Assembly: GCF_030646165.1 (NCBI RefSeq)
Contig: NZ_JAUTDO010000005.1
Coordinates: 372,001-436,000 of the forward strand
Reading direction: 5' to 3'
Length of the DNA: 64,000 bases
DNA from: Conexibacter sp. CPCC 206217
Lineage (GTDB): Bacteria > Actinomycetota > Thermoleophilia > Solirubrobacterales > Solirubrobacteraceae
The notes under the pieces are model-generated. The model searched no databases, was not told where the DNA came from, and was given only the letters and a program-made list of their open reading frames with translations. Made by a program: the position numbers and the translations under genes. Shown here piece by piece: positions 1-7,591 of the stretch. Each line of letters starts with the position of its first letter. The first letter of the stretch is position 1.

Positions 1-455
1 ACGGCGCGTTCGCCGGCGAGCGCGTCGAGCTGTACGAGCGCGTCAACGTCGGCGTCGCCGTCGCGGCACCCGACGCGCTGCTCGTGCCGACCGTCTTCGA
101 CGCCGACAGCCGCTCGCTCGGCCAAGTCGGCGCGGACGTGCGCCGGCTCGCGGCCGCTGCGCGCGCCGGCACGTTGACGCCCGGCGAGATGAGCGGGGCG
201 ACGTTCACCGTCTCGAACCTCGGCGGCTTCGGGGTCGACGCCTTCACGGCCGTGCTGAACCCGCCGCAGGCGGCGATCCTCGCCGTCGGCGCGGTCCGCC
301 CGCGGCCGCACGCGCGCGACGGCGAGCTGGTGCTCGCGCAGACCCTGCTCGCCCGCCTCACCTGCGACCACCGCATCCTCAACGGCGCCGACGGCGCCGC
401 GTTCCTCGCGCGCGTGCGCGCACTGCTGCAAGCGCCGGAGCTGCTGGCGCTGTGA
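1..455 (+). CDS. 2-oxo acid dehydrogenase E2 (acyltransferase), C-terminal part
   Basis: This is the 3' end of a dihydrolipoamide acyltransferase, the core that transfers the acyl group from lipoate to CoA in a pyruvate, branched-chain or acetoin dehydrogenase complex. The open frame runs in from the left edge (codons begin at base 3), so the lipoyl and E1/E3-binding domains lie outside the window. About 150 residues of the catalytic domain are visible, including the conserved block around TFTVSNLGGFGVDAF and the active-site region CDHRILNGADGAAFL near the end. The usual motif is HxxxDG; here the acidic residue is Asn (HRILNG), while the His is kept. E1-beta follows 75 bp downstream on the same strand. 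The family is certain; the substrate cannot be told from this fragment. Confidence 0.93.
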   Translation, partial: GAFAGERVELYERVNVGVAVAAPDALLVPTVFDADSRSLGQVGADVRRLAAAARAGTLTPGEMSGATFTVSNLGGFGVDAFTAVLNPPQAAILAVGAVRPRPHARDGELVLAQTLLARLTCDHRILNGADGAAFLARVRALLQAPELLAL

Positions 456-530
456 GCACGCGATCCGAAACCCGCGCGCGCCCGCGTGCGCTCTCGCTGA
501 ACACTTCACTCGCAACGAAGGGGTCCTCCC

Positions 531-1523
531 GTGGCTGACCAGCTCGAATTCCGCCGCGCGATCCGCGACGCGCTCGACGAGGAGCTCGCGCGTGACGAGC
601 GCGTCGTCTTCTTCGGCGAGGACGTCGCCAAGCCCGGCGGCGTCTTCGCCGCGACGCCGGGGCTGTACGACGCCCACGGCGAGGCGCGCGTGTTCGACAC
701 GCCGATCTCGGAGCTGGCGATCACCGGCGCCGCGTTCGGCGCCGCCGTCTGCGGCCTGCGGCCCGTGATCGAGATCATGTTCGCCGACTTCCTGCCGCTG
801 GCGATGGACGGGATGGTCAACCAGGCGGCGAAGTACTGGTACCTCTCCAACGAGCAGGCGCCGGCGCCGATCGTCGTGCGCTCCGCCTACGGCGCCGGCG
901 GCCGCTTCGGCGCGATCCACTCGCAGTCGCCGGCGCCGTGGTTCCAGGGCGTACCGGGCCTGAAGATCGTCGCGCCGAGCAATCCGGCCGACGCGAAGGC
1001 GCTGCTGAAGGCGGCGATCCGCGACGACAACCCGGTCCTGTTCCTGGAGCATAAGCGGCTCTATTCGATCAAGGGCGCGCCGGGCGCCGCCGACGAGGTC
1101 GCGACGATCGGCGCGGCGAAGGTCGTCCGCGCCGGCGGCGACCTGACCGTCGCGGCGGTCGCCACCAGCGTCCATCACGCGCTCGCCGCGGCCGAGACGC
1201 TCGCGGCCGAGGGGATCGAGCTGGAGGTCGTCGACCTGCGCACGCTGCGCCCGCTCGACGTGCCCGCGGTCGTCGGCTCGGTCGGCAGGACGAACCGCCT
1301 GCTGGTGGTCGAGGAGGGGCCGCTGACCGGCGGCTGGGCCGGCGAGCTGGTCGCGCGCGTGAGCGAGGAGGCGCTCGGCGAGCTGGACGACGTCTGGCGC
1401 CTGGCGACCGACGACACCCCCGTCCCGTACAGCCCGCCGCTGGAGGACGCCTTCCTGCCGGGCACCGACGCGATCGTGGCGAGCGTGCGCGCACGGCTCG
1501 GCGTGGCAGCGGCGAGCGAGTGA
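531..1523 (+). CDS. 2-oxo acid dehydrogenase E1 component, beta subunit
   Basis: This 330-residue protein is the beta subunit of the thiamine-diphosphate-dependent decarboxylase of a 2-oxo acid dehydrogenase complex. The N-terminal half carries the pyrimidine-binding transketolase fold (VVFFGEDVAKPGGVF, DTPISELAITG), and the C-terminal half the transketolase C domain (VVDLRTLRPLDVPAVV, VVEEGPLTGGWAGEL). Length is normal for the family. The GTG start is preceded by a GAAGGGG Shine-Dalgarno. It lies just after the E2 gene and overlaps the following oxidoreductase by 4 bp, so the three are probably co-transcribed. Gene order E2 then E1-beta is less usual than alpha-beta-E2; the alpha subunit should be upstream. 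Pyruvate, acetoin or branched-chain 2-oxo acids are all possible substrates. Confidence 0.94.
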   Translation: MADQLEFRRAIRDALDEELARDERVVFFGEDVAKPGGVFAATPGLYDAHGEARVFDTPISELAITGAAFGAAVCGLRPVIEIMFADFLPLAMDGMVNQAAKYWYLSNEQAPAPIVVRSAYGAGGRFGAIHSQSPAPWFQGVPGLKIVAPSNPADAKALLKAAIRDDNPVLFLEHKRLYSIKGAPGAADEVATIGAAKVVRAGGDLTVAAVATSVHHALAAAETLAAEGIELEVVDLRTLRPLDVPAVVGSVGRTNRLLVVEEGPLTGGWAGELVARVSEEALGELDDVWRLATDDTPVPYSPPLEDAFLPGTDAIVASVRARLGVAAASE

Positions 1524-2554
1524 CGCGGACGACCAGCGTCCGCTGGGGGATCCTCTCGACGGCTGCGATCGCCGACGAGCTGATCGGGCCGCTGCGGCGG
1601 TCCTCGCGCGCGGAGCTGGTCGCGGTCGCCAGCCGCGATCCGGTCCGCGCCGCCGCGTACGCGCGGACGCGGGGGATCCCGGCGAGCTACGGCTCCTACG
1701 AGCAGCTGCTGGCCGACAAGCGGATCGAGGCCGTCTACGTCCCGCTGCCCAACGGCCTGCACGCACGCTGGGCGGGCGCCGCGTTGGAGGCCGGCAAGCA
1801 CGTCCTCTGCGAGAAGCCGCTCGCGGCGACCGCGCTGGAGGCCGAGCCGCTGTTCGCGCGTGCCGCCGCGCGCGGGTTGGTGCTCGCGGAGGCGATGATG
1901 TACCGCCACCACCCGCAGACCGCGTTGCTGCAGGAGCTGGTCGCCGAGCGGCTCGGCCCGCTGCGCTCGTTGCACGCGACGTTCCACTATCCCATCCCGG
2001 GCCTCGAACGCGGAGACGCGCGCGCCGATCCGGCGCTCGCCGGCGGTGCGCTGCGCGATCTCGGCTGCTACTGCGTCAGCCTGCTCAACCTGCTCGGCGG
2101 CGGGGAGCCGGTCGCGGTCGGCGGCCGCGCGCGCTCGGCCGCGAGCGGCGTCGACATGGGGTTCGCCGGCACGCTCGCCTACGCGGGCGGCGCGACCGCC
2201 AGCTTCGACGTCAGCATGGACAGCGCGATGTCGCTTTGGCTCGTCGCGACCGGCGCGCGCGGCACGCTGCGCGTGCCGAATCCCTACCAGCCGTCACGCG
2301 ACCGCCTGTGGGCGCCGGCGCCGTGTCCGCGCGAGGCGTTTCTGACGCTCGACGGCGTCACGCAGACGATCGCGTTCGACGGAGGCGATCCGTTCGCCCA
2401 CGAGCTGGACGACGTCTCGCGCGCGGTGCGCGGGGACGCGACCGCCTTCGTCGTGCCGCCGCACGAGACGCTCAGGACCCTGCGCACGATCGAGCGGCTG
2501 CTCGCCGCGGCCGGCTTTTCGCCGTCGCACGAACCGCTCGATGCGCAGCGCTGA
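1520..2554 (+). CDS. Gfo/Idh/MocA family oxidoreductase
   Basis: This is a 344-residue NAD(P)-dependent oxidoreductase of the glucose-fructose oxidoreductase/inositol dehydrogenase family, acting on sugars, inositols or other cyclic polyols. The N-terminal Rossmann domain begins at VRWGILSTAAIAD and contains the family motif CEKPLA near residue 98. The C-terminal domain has MYRHHPQ and the GGALRDLGCYCV block, which supplies active-site residues. The GTG start overlaps the E1-beta stop (GTGA), implying translational coupling. The position beside a 2-oxo acid dehydrogenase and upstream of a sugar ABC importer suggests a role in carbohydrate or polyol degradation; the precise substrate is unknown. 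Confidence 0.88.
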   Translation: MTRTTSVRWGILSTAAIADELIGPLRRSSRAELVAVASRDPVRAAAYARTRGIPASYGSYEQLLADKRIEAVYVPLPNGLHARWAGAALEAGKHVLCEKPLAATALEAEPLFARAAARGLVLAEAMMYRHHPQTALLQELVAERLGPLRSLHATFHYPIPGLERGDARADPALAGGALRDLGCYCVSLLNLLGGGEPVAVGGRARSAASGVDMGFAGTLAYAGGATASFDVSMDSAMSLWLVATGARGTLRVPNPYQPSRDRLWAPAPCPREAFLTLDGVTQTIAFDGGDPFAHELDDVSRAVRGDATAFVVPPHETLRTLRTIERLLAAAGFSPSHEPLDAQR

Positions 2555-2557
2555 CGT

Positions 2558-2580
2558 GCGCCGGCCGGCCGCCGCGGCGC
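2558..2580. terminator. possible weak bidirectional hairpin between convergent genes
   Basis: A GC-only hairpin (GCGCCG / CGGCGC, 11-nt loop) lies in the 33-bp gap between the convergent oxidoreductase and XRE-cupin genes. There is no T-tract, so termination function is only a suggestion. Confidence 0.25.
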
Positions 2581-2587
2581 GCGCGGA

Positions 2588-3244
2588 TCAGTGCGGACGG
2601 GTGCTGCGCGGGTCGGCGCCGCGACCGACGACGACCCAGATCGCGACGGCCGGCTCGTCACCGGCGTTGAAGAGGCGGTGCGGGGTGGAGGACTCGAACG
2701 AGATCGAGTCGCCCGACTGCAGCTCGTGCGTCTCGAAGCCGACGGTGACGCACAGCACGCCGTCGACGACGGTGCCGTACTCGTGACCGCTGTGGCGCAT
2801 CAGCGCGTCCGCGGGCGTCGACTCGCTGCCGACGGCGTAGCTCGCGCGCAGAAACTCGACGTCGGCGTTCGGCTCGGACGTCAGCAGGTCCCAGCGGACG
2901 CCGGAGCTCAGCGACAGCGACTGCTGCGTGTCGCGACGCTGCACGAAGCCGGGTCCGCGCGGCGCGGCGGCGCCGTCGCGCTCGGCGGACGGGCGCTCGC
3001 GGCCGAACAGGTCGTCGAGCGAGATGCCGAGCGCCGAGGTGATCGAGTAGAGCGTGTTGACGGACGGCATCACGCGCTCACGCTCGATCTGGCTGATCAT
3101 GCTGGCGGAGACGTCGAGCCTGCGGCTCAGCTCGCGCACGCCGATGCCCTGTCGTTCGCGCTCGGCCCGCAGACGTGAACCGAAGCCCGGCGCCATCGCC
3201 GCCGCGTGGCCGTTCTCGGCCGCTCTCTGGATCCCCTGGGACAC
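2588..3244 (-). CDS. XRE-family transcriptional regulator with cupin domain
   Basis: A 218-residue two-domain regulator. An N-terminal Cro/C1 helix-turn-helix (about residues 24-80, with LSRRLDVSASMISQIERE) binds DNA, and a C-terminal cupin beta-barrel (about 130-210, with MRHSGHEYGTVVDGVL) probably senses a small molecule. The family often controls amino-acid, polyamine or organic-acid metabolism. The annotated start is GTG; an internal ATG (residue 17, just before the HTH) is an alternative. It is divergent from the dehydrogenase at 3333 and is a paralogue of the regulator at 4204: both share a block ending MPSV-TLY after the HTH. It probably controls the adjacent dehydrogenase and possibly its own promoter. 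Confidence 0.9.
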   Translation of the reverse strand: MSQGIQRAAENGHAAAMAPGFGSRLRAERERQGIGVRELSRRLDVSASMISQIERERVMPSVNTLYSITSALGISLDDLFGRERPSAERDGAAAPRGPGFVQRRDTQQSLSLSSGVRWDLLTSEPNADVEFLRASYAVGSESTPADALMRHSGHEYGTVVDGVLCVTVGFETHELQSGDSISFESSTPHRLFNAGDEPAVAIWVVVGRGADPRSTRPH

Positions 3245-3251
3245 GTCGCTC

Positions 3252-3281
3252 AGTGTACGCCGCGCGGTCCCGGAATGACAG
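3252..3281 (-). promoter_or_regulatory. candidate promoter of XRE-cupin gene
   Basis: On the minus strand a CTGTCA box (3281-3276) and a TACACT box (3257-3252) are separated by 18 bp and lie just upstream of the GTG start at 3244. The very short leader would make this nearly leaderless. Weak evidence. Confidence 0.3.
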
Positions 3282-3302
3282 CGCTTCGGAACACCTGTTT
3301 AC

Positions 3303-3314
3303 TTTCACTGGACA
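3303..3314 (+). promoter_or_regulatory. TTTCACTGGACA element, possible operator
   Basis: This 12-mer, 18 bp upstream of the dehydrogenase ATG, matches TTTCACTTGACA at 6017-6028 (the -35 region of the ABC importer promoter) at 11 of 12 positions. Both sit immediately upstream of genes in the same catabolic block, so a shared regulator site is plausible. Confidence 0.3.
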
Positions 3315-3332
3315 GCTGATCGGAGGAGAACC

Positions 3333-4202
3333 ATGAGCAAGATCGCATTCCTCGGACTCGGGCGGATGGGCTCGCCGATGGCGGCGCGCCTCGCCGCCGC
3401 GGACCACGAGCTGCGCACGTGGAACCGCACGCCGCGTCCGGAGCTCGTGCCGCCGCGGGCGCTGGAGAGCGCGACGCCCGCGGCGGCGGCCGACGGCGCC
3501 GAGGTCGTGATCACGATGCTGGCCGACGCGGACGCCCTCGGCGGCGTGCTCCGCGGCGAGCAGGGGATCTTCGCCGCCGCGCCGCGCGGCTGCGTGCTGA
3601 TCGACATGTCGACGATCGGCCCGCTCGCCGCGCGCGCCGTCGCGCGCGAGGCGCAGGCGGCCGGGCTCGACTTCCTCGACGCGCCGGTCTCCGGCAGCGT
3701 TCCGGCGGCGACCGACGGCTCGCTCGTCGCGATGGTCGGCGGCTGCGCGGAGACGCTGCGGCGCGTGCAACCCGTCCTCGCCGCGATCACGCGCGCGCAA
3801 CTGCACCTCGGTCCCAGCGGTGCGGGCGCCGCGATGAAGGTGGCCTTGAACCTGATGCTGGCGGTCGTCAACCAGTCGATCGCCGAGACGCTCGCGCTCG
3901 CCGCGGGCGCCGGCATCGCGCGGGAGGACGCATACGACGTGCTTGCCGGCGGCGCGCTGGCGGCACCGTACGTCGGCTACAAGCGCGCCGCGTTCGTCGA
4001 TCCGGCGAACGCTCCGGTCGCCTTCTCGGTCGACCTGATGCGCAAGGACGTCGGACTCGGGCTCGAGCTGGCGCGCGAGGCGGGCGTCGACGTGGGGGTG
4101 GGCAGCGCCGCCGCGCTGCTGCTCGACCGCGCCCGCGCCGCCGGCCTCGGCGGGCGCGACGTGTCGAGCGTGCTGGAGCTGCTGGCGCCCGCTGGCGGCT
4201 GA
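3333..4202 (+). CDS. NAD(P)-dependent beta-hydroxyacid dehydrogenase (3-hydroxyisobutyrate dehydrogenase-like)
   Basis: A 289-residue member of the 6-phosphogluconate/3-hydroxyisobutyrate dehydrogenase family. The N-terminal Rossmann domain starts with IAFLGLGRMGSPMAARL. The substrate-binding motif DAPVSGSVPAATDGSL is near residue 116, and the catalytic-lysine region GAGAAMKVALNLML is near residue 165. Such enzymes oxidise 3-hydroxyisobutyrate, tartronate semialdehyde, or related 3-hydroxyacids. An excellent Shine-Dalgarno (GGAGGAG) precedes the ATG. It is enclosed by two XRE-cupin regulators, divergent from one and ending 1 bp from the other, so it is likely inducible by a catabolic intermediate. 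Exact substrate not determinable. Confidence 0.9.
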   Translation: MSKIAFLGLGRMGSPMAARLAAADHELRTWNRTPRPELVPPRALESATPAAAADGAEVVITMLADADALGGVLRGEQGIFAAAPRGCVLIDMSTIGPLAARAVAREAQAAGLDFLDAPVSGSVPAATDGSLVAMVGGCAETLRRVQPVLAAITRAQLHLGPSGAGAAMKVALNLMLAVVNQSIAETLALAAGAGIAREDAYDVLAGGALAAPYVGYKRAAFVDPANAPVAFSVDLMRKDVGLGLELAREAGVDVGVGSAAALLLDRARAAGLGGRDVSSVLELLAPAGG

Positions 4203-4203
4203 G

Positions 4204-4995
4204 TCAGCCGCCAGCGTTGCGGCCGGTCACGAACCAGACCGCTTCCGCGGCCTCGTCGCCGATCGCCCAGAGGCGGTGCGGCACGTCCGAGCGGAAGGCG
4301 ATCGAGTCGCCCGCGCCGAGCTCGTGGTGGTCGCGGCCGAGCGTCACGCCGAGCCGGCCGCGCAGCACGACGCCGCGCTCGCTGCCGCCGTGGCTGATCA
4401 GCTTGTCGGCTTCGCACGACTCGCTGCCGACGGGATAGACGACGTAGAGGAACTCGACGCCGGGCTCGTAGCTGGTCAGCAGCTCCCAGCGGACACCGGA
4501 GGCGAGCGTGATGACCGTCCGCTCGTCCTTCGGGAAGACCCTTCCGGTCGGGCTGCCGGCGCCGCCCGCCGCGAGTGTCAGCGCGACGATGGCGCCCGCG
4601 GGGGGCGCGTCGTCGTCGGTCGGCGCGAAGCTCCCGGCGGCCAGCGAGCGCAGCGCCGCCGGGGGCGAGAGCGCGGGCAGCGGCGGCGCCGCCGCGCCGC
4701 CGGTCCTGGCGCCGAACAGCTCGTCCATCGACAGCCCGAGTCGGCTGGTCATCGCGTAGAGCGTTCCGACGGACGGCATCACCTGGCCGCGTTCGATCTG
4801 CGAGACGGCGCTGGGCGAGAGGCCGAGCTGCTTCGCGAACTCGCGCAGCGAGAGCCGCTGATGCTCGCGTGCGGCGCGCAGACCCTCCCCGACCGCGCCG
4901 ATCGGCGGAGTCGGCTCCGCCTGCGCGCTCGCGTCGTCGAGCGCGCGCGCTCTCTCCACCCTCCTCGGCATCGCCAGAGCGTACAGCAGCAGCAC
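4204..4995 (-). CDS. XRE-family transcriptional regulator with cupin domain
   Basis: A 263-residue regulator with an N-terminal HTH (about residues 40-95, LREFAKQLGLSPSAVSQIER) and a C-terminal cupin (about 180-255, SHGGSERGVVLRGRLGV). It is a longer paralogue of the regulator at 2588, with an extra Pro/Ala-rich linker between the domains. The first ATG gives an odd hydrophobic start (MLLLYALAMP); the second, nine codons on (MPRRVERA), is a likely true start. It ends 1 bp from the dehydrogenase at 3333 and is divergent from the SDR at 5160, where AT-rich promoter DNA lies between them. It probably represses or activates that SDR and its own gene. Confidence 0.88.
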   Translation of the reverse strand: MLLLYALAMPRRVERARALDDASAQAEPTPPIGAVGEGLRAAREHQRLSLREFAKQLGLSPSAVSQIERGQVMPSVGTLYAMTSRLGLSMDELFGARTGGAAAPPLPALSPPAALRSLAAGSFAPTDDDAPPAGAIVALTLAAGGAGSPTGRVFPKDERTVITLASGVRWELLTSYEPGVEFLYVVYPVGSESCEADKLISHGGSERGVVLRGRLGVTLGRDHHELGAGDSIAFRSDVPHRLWAIGDEAAEAVWFVTGRNAGG

Positions 4996-5088
4996 ACAAA
5001 TAAGCGAACCTACGCGTGGCCGTGCTGGCCAAAGGCCCGGTATTCATTGAAAAATGTCAGCTCGACGCCGTTGCATGTCCATCAATGC

Positions 5089-5116
5089 TTGACAATACGT
5101 TGACTCGCAATAAGCT
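5089..5116 (+). promoter_or_regulatory. sigma70-like promoter of the SDR gene
   Basis: A perfect TTGACA (5089-5094) is followed after 16 bp by TAAGCT (5111-5116) in the AT-richest stretch nearby. It lies about 45 bp upstream of the chosen GTG start. The same architecture (TTGACA-N16-TAg/aNCT) recurs at 6023. Confidence 0.5.
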
Positions 5117-5159
5117 TGCCGACACGTCCGTCGTCATCGGATCTTGGGAGAGAGGACAC

Positions 5160-5963
5160 GTGTTGCGCACGAATTTCGAGGGCAAGCTCACGCTCGTCAC
5201 CGGCGCTGCGACCGGAATCGGCCGTGCGACGGCGCTCGGCTTCGCGGCCGAGGGAGCGCGGCTGGCGCTGCTGGACCACGACGGCGACGCGCTCGCCGCG
5301 ACCGCCGACGAGGCGCGCGGGCGCGGCGTCGAGGTGGCCGTCGCGACGGCCGACCTGTCGACGGCCGCGGGCGTCGCGGACGGCCTCGCGCGACTGCTGG
5401 GCGACGGCTCTTCCCCCGACGTGCTCGTCAACAATGTCGGTGCGGGCTCGGTGCGCACGTTCGACGACCTCACCGACGACGACTGGCACGCGACCTTCGA
5501 GCTGAACTTCTTCAGCTATCTGCGGACGATCCGCGCGGTGCTTCCTGGCATGCGCGCGCGCGGATCCGGCGTGATCGTCAACAACGCCTCCGACCTCGCA
5601 CGTCAGCCCGAGGCCAACCCCGTCGACTACGCGGCGTCGAAGGCCGCGGTGCTCGCGCTGACGAAGTCGCTGGCCCGCGCCGAGGGTCCGGCGATCCGCG
5701 TCAACGCCGTCGCGCCAGGGCCGATCTGGACGCCGTTCTGGACCAAGCCGGGCGGCTTCGCGGACACGCTCGCGAAGGTGCACGGGCTGCCGCCGCAGGA
5801 GGCTGTCGAGCACGAGATGAAGCTTCGCCAGTTGCCGTTGCAGCGGCTCGGCACGGCCGAGGAGGTCGCGAACGTCGTGGTCTTCCTCGCTTCCGACCTG
5901 GCGGCGTTCGTGACGTCCAGCGTGTGGGGGGTCGACGGCGGCAGCGTGCGAGCGATCGTGTGA
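5160..5963 (+). CDS. short-chain dehydrogenase/reductase (SDR)
   Basis: A classical SDR of 267 residues with the cofactor motif VTGAATGIGRATALGF near the N terminus, the NNVGAG segment, the catalytic Tyr-Lys motif YAASK, and the usual C-terminal VDGGS. It should oxidise or reduce a hydroxy/keto group using NAD(P)H. I chose GTG 5160 rather than the upstream in-frame GTG at 5016. The conserved fold begins only a few residues after 5160, GAGAGAGG lies in Shine-Dalgarno position, and the longer version would run through the promoter. It is divergent from an XRE-cupin regulator and followed by the importer operon, which has its own promoter. Substrate unknown. Confidence 0.88.
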   Translation: MLRTNFEGKLTLVTGAATGIGRATALGFAAEGARLALLDHDGDALAATADEARGRGVEVAVATADLSTAAGVADGLARLLGDGSSPDVLVNNVGAGSVRTFDDLTDDDWHATFELNFFSYLRTIRAVLPGMRARGSGVIVNNASDLARQPEANPVDYAASKAAVLALTKSLARAEGPAIRVNAVAPGPIWTPFWTKPGGFADTLAKVHGLPPQEAVEHEMKLRQLPLQRLGTAEEVANVVVFLASDLAAFVTSSVWGVDGGSVRAIV

Positions 5964-6016
5964 CACCGCCGCACAGTCGTGAAGTATAGAACCACGAGTC
6001 TCTGGCTGGGCCCGCG

Positions 6017-6050
6017 TTTCACTTGACAATTGACCGCCAGCGTGTAGTCT
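6017..6050 (+). promoter_or_regulatory. sigma70-like promoter of the ABC importer operon, with overlapping TTTCACTTGACA element
   Basis: TTGACA (6023-6028) and TAGTCT (6045-6050) are spaced 16 bp, ending about 26 bp before the GTG start of the ATPase gene. The -35 is embedded in TTTCACTTGACA, nearly identical to the element at 3303-3314. A regulator bound there would block polymerase. Confidence 0.5.
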
Positions 6051-6076
6051 TACTGAACATGATGCGAGGAGAGATC

Positions 6077-7591
6077 GTGTCGGCAAGCGCCCCGGTTGCG
6101 CCCACGACCACGGAGCCGCTCGTGCGAGCGATCGGCGTCACGAAGAGCTACGGCGGTGTCCAAGCGCTGGCCCACGCGGACCTGGAGCTGCTGCCCGGCG
6201 AGGTGCACGCCCTGCTCGGCGAGAACGGTGCCGGCAAGAGCACGCTCGTGAAGATCATCGCCGGCCGGGTACAGCCCGACGGCGGCGAGCTGCACGTCGC
6301 CGGCGGCACCGACGACGTCAGCGTGGTCTACCAGGAGCTGACGATCGTGCCCGCGCTGTCCGTGCTCGACAACGTCTTCCTCGGGCATCCGATCGTCAAG
6401 CCGCTGATGCGACGACGCGCGCTGCGACCGCTCGCGCGCAGACACCTGGAGACGCTCGGCCTCGGCCACGTCGACCTCGACCGCCCCGCGGACGAGCTGA
6501 CGCTGGCCGAGCGCCAGCTCGTCGAGATCGCCCGCGCAACCGCGCGCGAGTGCCGCACGGTGATCCTCGACGAGCCGACCGCGACGCTCTCCGACGTCGA
6601 GATCGAGCGGGTCTTCGCCGCGGCGCGCCGGCTGCGCGACAACGGCTGCGCCGTCGTCTGGATCTCCCACCGGCTGAAGGAGGTCTTCGAGTTGGCGGAC
6701 AAGGTCACGGTGATGCGCAACGGCCGTCACGTCTCGACCGACCCGACCAGCGCGCTGACGCCCGACGAGCTGGTCGCCCGCATGATCGGCTCCAGAGCGC
6801 TGGAGGAGCGCGGGCGCGTCGCGCGCGTGCGCGGCGAGGCGCAGGGCCCGGCGCGCGTGCGGTTGGAGCGGCTCGCGCTGCCGGACCGCTTCGCGCCGCT
6901 CGACCTCGAACTGGCGGCCGGCGAGATCGTCGGCATCACCGGCCAGATCGGCTCGGGCGCCGACTGGGTCACGAAGACCGTCGCCGGTCTCGGCCGCGAG
7001 CGCAGCGGCCGGATCGTGCTCGACGGCGAGGAGATCGGCAACGGCGGCGTGCGCGGCGCGCTCGGCGCCGGCATCTCCTACGTCTCCGGCGACCGCGCGC
7101 GCGACGGCGTCTTCCTCGACGCCAGCGTCGAGCGCAACATCTCCTCGATGGTGCTCGGCGAGGTCGCGCCAGGCGGCTTGCTGCAACGCGGCAAGGAACG
7201 CTCGCTCGGCGAGCGGCTCGGCAGGCTGATGGCGATCGACAAGCGCCGGCTCGGCTCCCGCGCCGGCGACCTCTCCGGCGGCAACCAGCAGAAGGTGTCG
7301 CTGGCGAAGTCGATTGCGCCCAGCCCGAAGCTGCTCGTGCTCAACGAGCCGACGCGCGGCGTCGACGTCGGTGCGCGCGCCGAGATCTACGACCACCTGC
7401 GCAAGCTCGCCGAGGACGGCGCGGCGGTGCTGCTGTTCTCGACCGATCTCGTCGAGATCATCGAGGCGTGCGACCGCGTCGTGACGATGTTCCGCGGTCG
7501 CGTCGTGCGGATCGCCGACGTCGACGGGCTCGACGAGCAGGCGATCCTGCGCGACATCCTGCATCCGCAGGACGAGGAGGTGGCGGCGTGA
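6077..7591 (+). CDS. sugar ABC transporter ATP-binding protein (RbsA/MglA type)
   Basis: A fused double-ATPase (about 504 residues) energising sugar import. The first half has a full Walker A (GENGAGKST), Q-loop, signature LTLAERQ and Walker B (VILDEPTATL). The second half, as in RbsA relatives, is degenerate: its Walker A position reads GQIGSGADW without the lysine. Its signature LSGGNQQKVSLAKS is intact, and its Walker B reads LLVLNEPTRGVD with Asn for the usual Asp. Start GTG 6077 has GAGGAGA upstream; the in-frame TTG at 6023 lies inside the promoter, and ATG 6059 is an alternative. The stop overlaps the permease start (GTGA). Confidence 0.94.
   Translation: MSASAPVAPTTTEPLVRAIGVTKSYGGVQALAHADLELLPGEVHALLGENGAGKSTLVKIIAGRVQPDGGELHVAGGTDDVSVVYQELTIVPALSVLDNVFLGHPIVKPLMRRRALRPLARRHLETLGLGHVDLDRPADELTLAERQLVEIARATARECRTVILDEPTATLSDVEIERVFAAARRLRDNGCAVVWISHRLKEVFELADKVTVMRNGRHVSTDPTSALTPDELVARMIGSRALEERGRVARVRGEAQGPARVRLERLALPDRFAPLDLELAAGEIVGITGQIGSGADWVTKTVAGLGRERSGRIVLDGEEIGNGGVRGALGAGISYVSGDRARDGVFLDASVERNISSMVLGEVAPGGLLQRGKERSLGERLGRLMAIDKRRLGSRAGDLSGGNQQKVSLAKSIAPSPKLLVLNEPTRGVDVGARAEIYDHLRKLAEDGAAVLLFSTDLVEIIEACDRVVTMFRGRVVRIADVDGLDEQAILRDILHPQDEEVAA

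Noticed and set aside
5016..5159. N-terminal extension of the SDR from the upstream GTG
   Set aside because: It would cross a TTGACA promoter and has no ribosome-binding site; the conserved fold starts just after GTG 5160.
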